64,000 nucleotides of DNA from Chryseobacterium viscerum (GTDB taxonomy: Bacteria; Bacteroidota; Bacteroidia; Flavobacteriales; Weeksellaceae): assembly GCF_002899945.2 (NCBI RefSeq), contig NZ_PPEG02000005.1, forward strand, positions 479,074-543,073, read 5' to 3'. The translations under genes and the position numbers were made by a program. This document shows, piece after piece, positions 61,881 through 64,000 of the stretch. The notes under the pieces are model-generated. The model did no database searches, was not told the origin of the DNA, and worked only from the letters and a program-made list of their open reading frames with translations. Every line of letters begins with the position of its first letter. The first letter of the stretch is position 1.

Positions 61881-62255
61881 TTAACTTTTATTATCAATAG
61901 TTGTAGTGATAAAATAAAACATTAAAATCCCTACTATAAGCATTAATATAGGAACAACATAAACATTTATATTAATATATTGATAATCATAAGAAGCATC
62001 TTTCAAAAGCTTTCCAATCAACTGCATTATAGGAGCAATAATTAAAAAAATTATAGTCCATATTTTTAATATTAATTTAACTTTCACATATCTCACAAAA
62101 ATCAATATCAATAAAAATATTTGTATGATTATTGGAATTATTATGAAATAATCATGACTTATAAAAAGCATATAAGTATTATACACTAAAAGTATAGCAA
62201 ATAATAATATTAGCGTATAGTAAAAAATGATAGAATTAAATTCAGCTTTTTTCAT
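61881..62255 (-). CDS. Small membrane protein, candidate immunity
   Basis: 124 residues with four transmembrane segments (about 9-30, 35-53, 62-80, 97-116). Located between two Rhs tips, as expected for a membrane immunity protein against a pore-forming or membrane toxin. No family recognised. Confidence 0.6.
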   Translation of the reverse strand: MKKAEFNSIIFYYTLILLFAILLVYNTYMLFISHDYFIIIPIIIQIFLLILIFVRYVKVKLILKIWTIIFLIIAPIMQLIGKLLKDASYDYQYININVYVVPILMLIVGILMFYFITTTIDNKS

Positions 62256-62349
62256 AATTATTTTTTATAGTTTTTTCGTCAACTACTTTTTCCGCAGACT
62301 TTGATACAACAGTTGCTGTTCCTAGATGATTTACATACAGGTAAAATAC
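62242..62349 (-). pseudogene. Possible Rhs fragment
   Basis: Minus-strand frame FYLYVNHLGTATVVSKSAEK resembles the HLG motif region of Rhs repeats but is only 35 codons and closed on both sides. It overlaps the start of the membrane-protein gene. Weak support. Confidence 0.35.
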
Positions 62350-62396
62350 TTACTTCCAAAAAATTTAAAAATTTTAATTAAAAAAATATGACTGTG

Positions 62397-62834
62397 TTAA
62401 AAACAAATAATTTCTATTCTATTATTATTTCTGCGTTTAAATTCATTTTTTCCTACACAAAATATAGGGTATTTATCCCCACAATTCTCTACTTCAATCA
62501 TGTTGCTATTGAGATTAGCCAAATTTAACTTTTTACTTAGATTATCACTTAAACTTTTGGTATAGGACATAGTTCCTCTTGAAGCACCTCCAAAAATGTG
62601 TATTCTAATTTTAAATTTTTTATCGTTATTTCCTTTAAGAAAGGTAAATAGTTGATTTATTTCAGTCTCATCAATAAATCTACCATCTCTATGTTTAAAC
62701 ATATTTAATAGTATAATATCATTTGATTCAACTTCTTTAGGGTATCTAAATTTTAAATTTTGAGACCAACAGTTTATAGAAATAAAAAATAGGAATAAGA
62801 CTAAAAATTTATTTATGTAGATAAGGAATCGCAT
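62397..62834 (-). CDS. OmpA-like exported protein, candidate partner of Rhs tip
   Basis: 145 residues. Signal peptide about 1-24 (CWSQ). The C-terminal part (IRIHIFGGASRGTMSYTKSLSDNLSKKLN to RRNNNRIEIICF) matches the end of OmpA-type peptidoglycan-binding domains (N-R-R-V-E-I). It starts inside the end of the Rhs tip gene (26-bp overlap), which supports a coupled toxin/immunity pair, though OmpA-like immunity would be unusual. Confidence 0.6.
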   Translation of the reverse strand: MRFLIYINKFLVLFLFFISINCWSQNLKFRYPKEVESNDIILLNMFKHRDGRFIDETEINQLFTFLKGNNDKKFKIRIHIFGGASRGTMSYTKSLSDNLSKKLNLANLNSNMIEVENCGDKYPIFCVGKNEFKRRNNNRIEIICF

Positions 62835-63866
62835 TTGTATGTTGTTTAGTTACTTTATTAGGATTAATGATTCTTGGGGAATTATACTTATGATCTTCAC
62901 CACTTGTTCCAAATAATGTAAATCCCCATTTTACTGTAAATGAAGCTTTACCATTGATAATCATAGAAGACTGTGCATCCCATTTTACTGCCGAAGATGA
63001 GTTTTTATCAACTTTCTGTCCAAAATATTCTCTTTGAGGAGTATCATGGAGTGTATTAAGCTTTGGTACATCAAAATATTCAGGTTTTGTAAAGTCTTTT
63101 GATCCCTGAACAAGACCTTCGCCGTCTAATCTCTCATCTAAAACTCCAGGCACAGAACTCATTTCACTTCCATTATAATCGGGAGTATTGGATATATAAG
63201 TTTGAAACCATCCAGAGCTTGAACTCTTATTTTTTGGTATAAAAGTCATAGTGATTTCTGGAGCTATAAGACCATCTTCACTACTATTTTCTACCCAACT
63301 ATTCATTTTTGGCGATCCAGATCCGTTAGTAAGATTATAAGTACTAGAATCGTTTTTATCACTTACATAAGAAAAGTTTTTTTCTTTGCCTTTATAATTC
63401 TTATTAAATTCTTTTTGGCTATTAGTATTATTATCCCAAAAGACATCCCCTGTTTTTTATCCTTAATCCATCCCAAACCTTCTCTTCCATCCGGATCAAT
63501 AAATCTAATCGGATTATTAAAAGCATAATTATAAGGACTATATCTCGTCATTTTCTCTGCCAATGGATCAATAACACCCCATCTTCCAATATCAGGCATA
63601 TAAAATCTTGCTCCATAATCATACATTCCACTTTCCTGAAGTTCCTTACCATTGTACTTGTAATTCTTATAACTAGCATTTCCAGTTTTCAGATGGTTCA
63701 TCCCAAATGGGTAATAATCATTAGCATCTGTGATTTCAAGAGCTCCTGCGCTGTCTTTGACAAAACTCACACGGATATTTCCAAGGTCGTGTTTATATTG
63801 ATAAAAATAATAGTTTTTAATAATGAAAGAGCAAAAACCAGTACAATTGCAGTGGTTTATTTTTAT
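62809..63866 (-). pseudogene. Rhs tip with one-base frameshift in an A/T run
   Basis: Frame 1 (63866 to about 63460) reads YQYKHDLGNIRVSFVKD, the Rhs core PDIGRWGVIDPLAEKMTRYS and DPDGREGLGWIKDKK. In a T6 run at 63453-63458 (plus strand) the frame shifts; the other frame continues TGDVFWDNNTNSQKEFNKNY and runs unbroken to 62809. One extra A on the coding strand would restore a single ORF. The last 200 residues would be the toxin domain; I do not recognise the type. No YD-repeat upstream part. Confidence 0.8.
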
Positions 63867-63869
63867 CTA

Positions 63870-64000
63870 CCGGCACGAGCGAGACGCTCGCCTTTACTTT
63901 GTACTTGTCAAAAGGGAGTAAATTTATTAAAAGAAAGCAGGGGTGAACTTGGACGCTCGCTAAGTAAGACTCTTCTGGCGCATTAGTCCTCTGCTTCCTT
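63870..64000. other. G+C-rich dyad region at the window end
   Basis: Local rise in G+C with repeated CGAGCG/CGCTCGC elements (ACGAGCGAGACGCTCGCC and GGACGCTCGC). This is out of keeping with the AT-rich surroundings and may be the edge of a mobile or repeated element; the window ends before it can be defined. Confidence 0.4.

Noticed and set aside
63870..64000. tRNA or insertion-sequence end
   Set aside because: G+C-rich dyads are present, but no tRNA arms, transposase or clear terminal repeats can be recognised before the window ends.

Overview
The window looks like chromosomal DNA of a Chryseobacterium-type flavobacterium (Bacteroidota). Evidence: low G+C; matches to the flavobacterial promoter pattern TTG-N(about 19-20)-TAnnTTTG; a short primary sigma factor; two proteins with type IX secretion (T9SS) C-terminal sorting domains; three genes of the Bacteroidota-type T6SS (subtype iii); a grasp-with-spasm RiPP locus; GLPGLI and BspA-like proteins; and a subclass B1 metallo-beta-lactamase of the IND/CGB kind found on Chryseobacterium chromosomes. 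No tRNA, rRNA, CRISPR array, intact insertion sequence or prophage was seen.

Layout. 0-3.3 kb: copper-handling pair (DUF3347 protein, multicopper oxidase with an unusual C-terminal extension). 3.4-6.2 kb: surface protein and S9 peptidase. 6.3-10.7 kb: a tight minus-strand group with two homologous 2OG-Fe(II) oxygenase-like proteins, a lipoprotein, a GNAT acetyltransferase and an FAD monooxygenase. 10.8-13.4 kb: Imm26-like protein, RpoD, S1/P1 nuclease. 13.9-17 kb: tssG-tssN-tssK. 17-19 kb: PLP enzyme and the metallo-beta-lactamase. 19.2-22.4 kb: TonB-dependent receptor and a DtxR/MntR-type regulator. 22.7-26.3 kb: a T9SS metalloprotease followed by a stand-alone copy of its propeptide-like domain. 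26.4-31.2 kb: threonine aldolase-like enzyme, secreted proteins, a 191-bp tandem repeat array and a DUF4256 gene. 31.4-33.5 kb: ArsR-controlled group (ArsR, SRPBCC, YdeI-like, DoxX). 33.6-35.8 kb: tail-specific protease. 36-38 kb: three copies of a two-module palindromic repeat flanking a methyltransferase. 38.3-48.1 kb: housekeeping, regulatory and surface genes, including an inverted copy of the 191-bp array and a BspA-type T9SS protein. 46.7-49 kb: MocR regulator divergent from a monooxygenase/GNAT pair. 49-51.5 kb: a ZnuD-like TonB receptor. 51.7-55 kb: grasp-with-spasm RiPP locus. 55-59.7 kb: small secreted proteins, a methyltransferase, RidA, a glycine-rich bacteriocin-like peptide and an XRE/S24 regulator. 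59.8-64 kb: a decayed polymorphic-toxin (Rhs) region with frameshifted toxin tips, candidate immunity genes and smaller fragments.

Main links between genes. The two TonB receptors, 30 kb apart, share the same promoter design: a GCAAC-N3-GTTGC dyad lying on the -33 element. This points to one metal-responsive repressor, possibly the DtxR/MntR-type protein beside the first receptor. Other candidate operators are a tandem pair in front of arsR and a three-half-site array in the mocR divergent promoter. The least described items are the RiPP locus with its overlapping 66-residue third ORF, the stand-alone propeptide, the paired 2OG oxygenases, and the repeat families.
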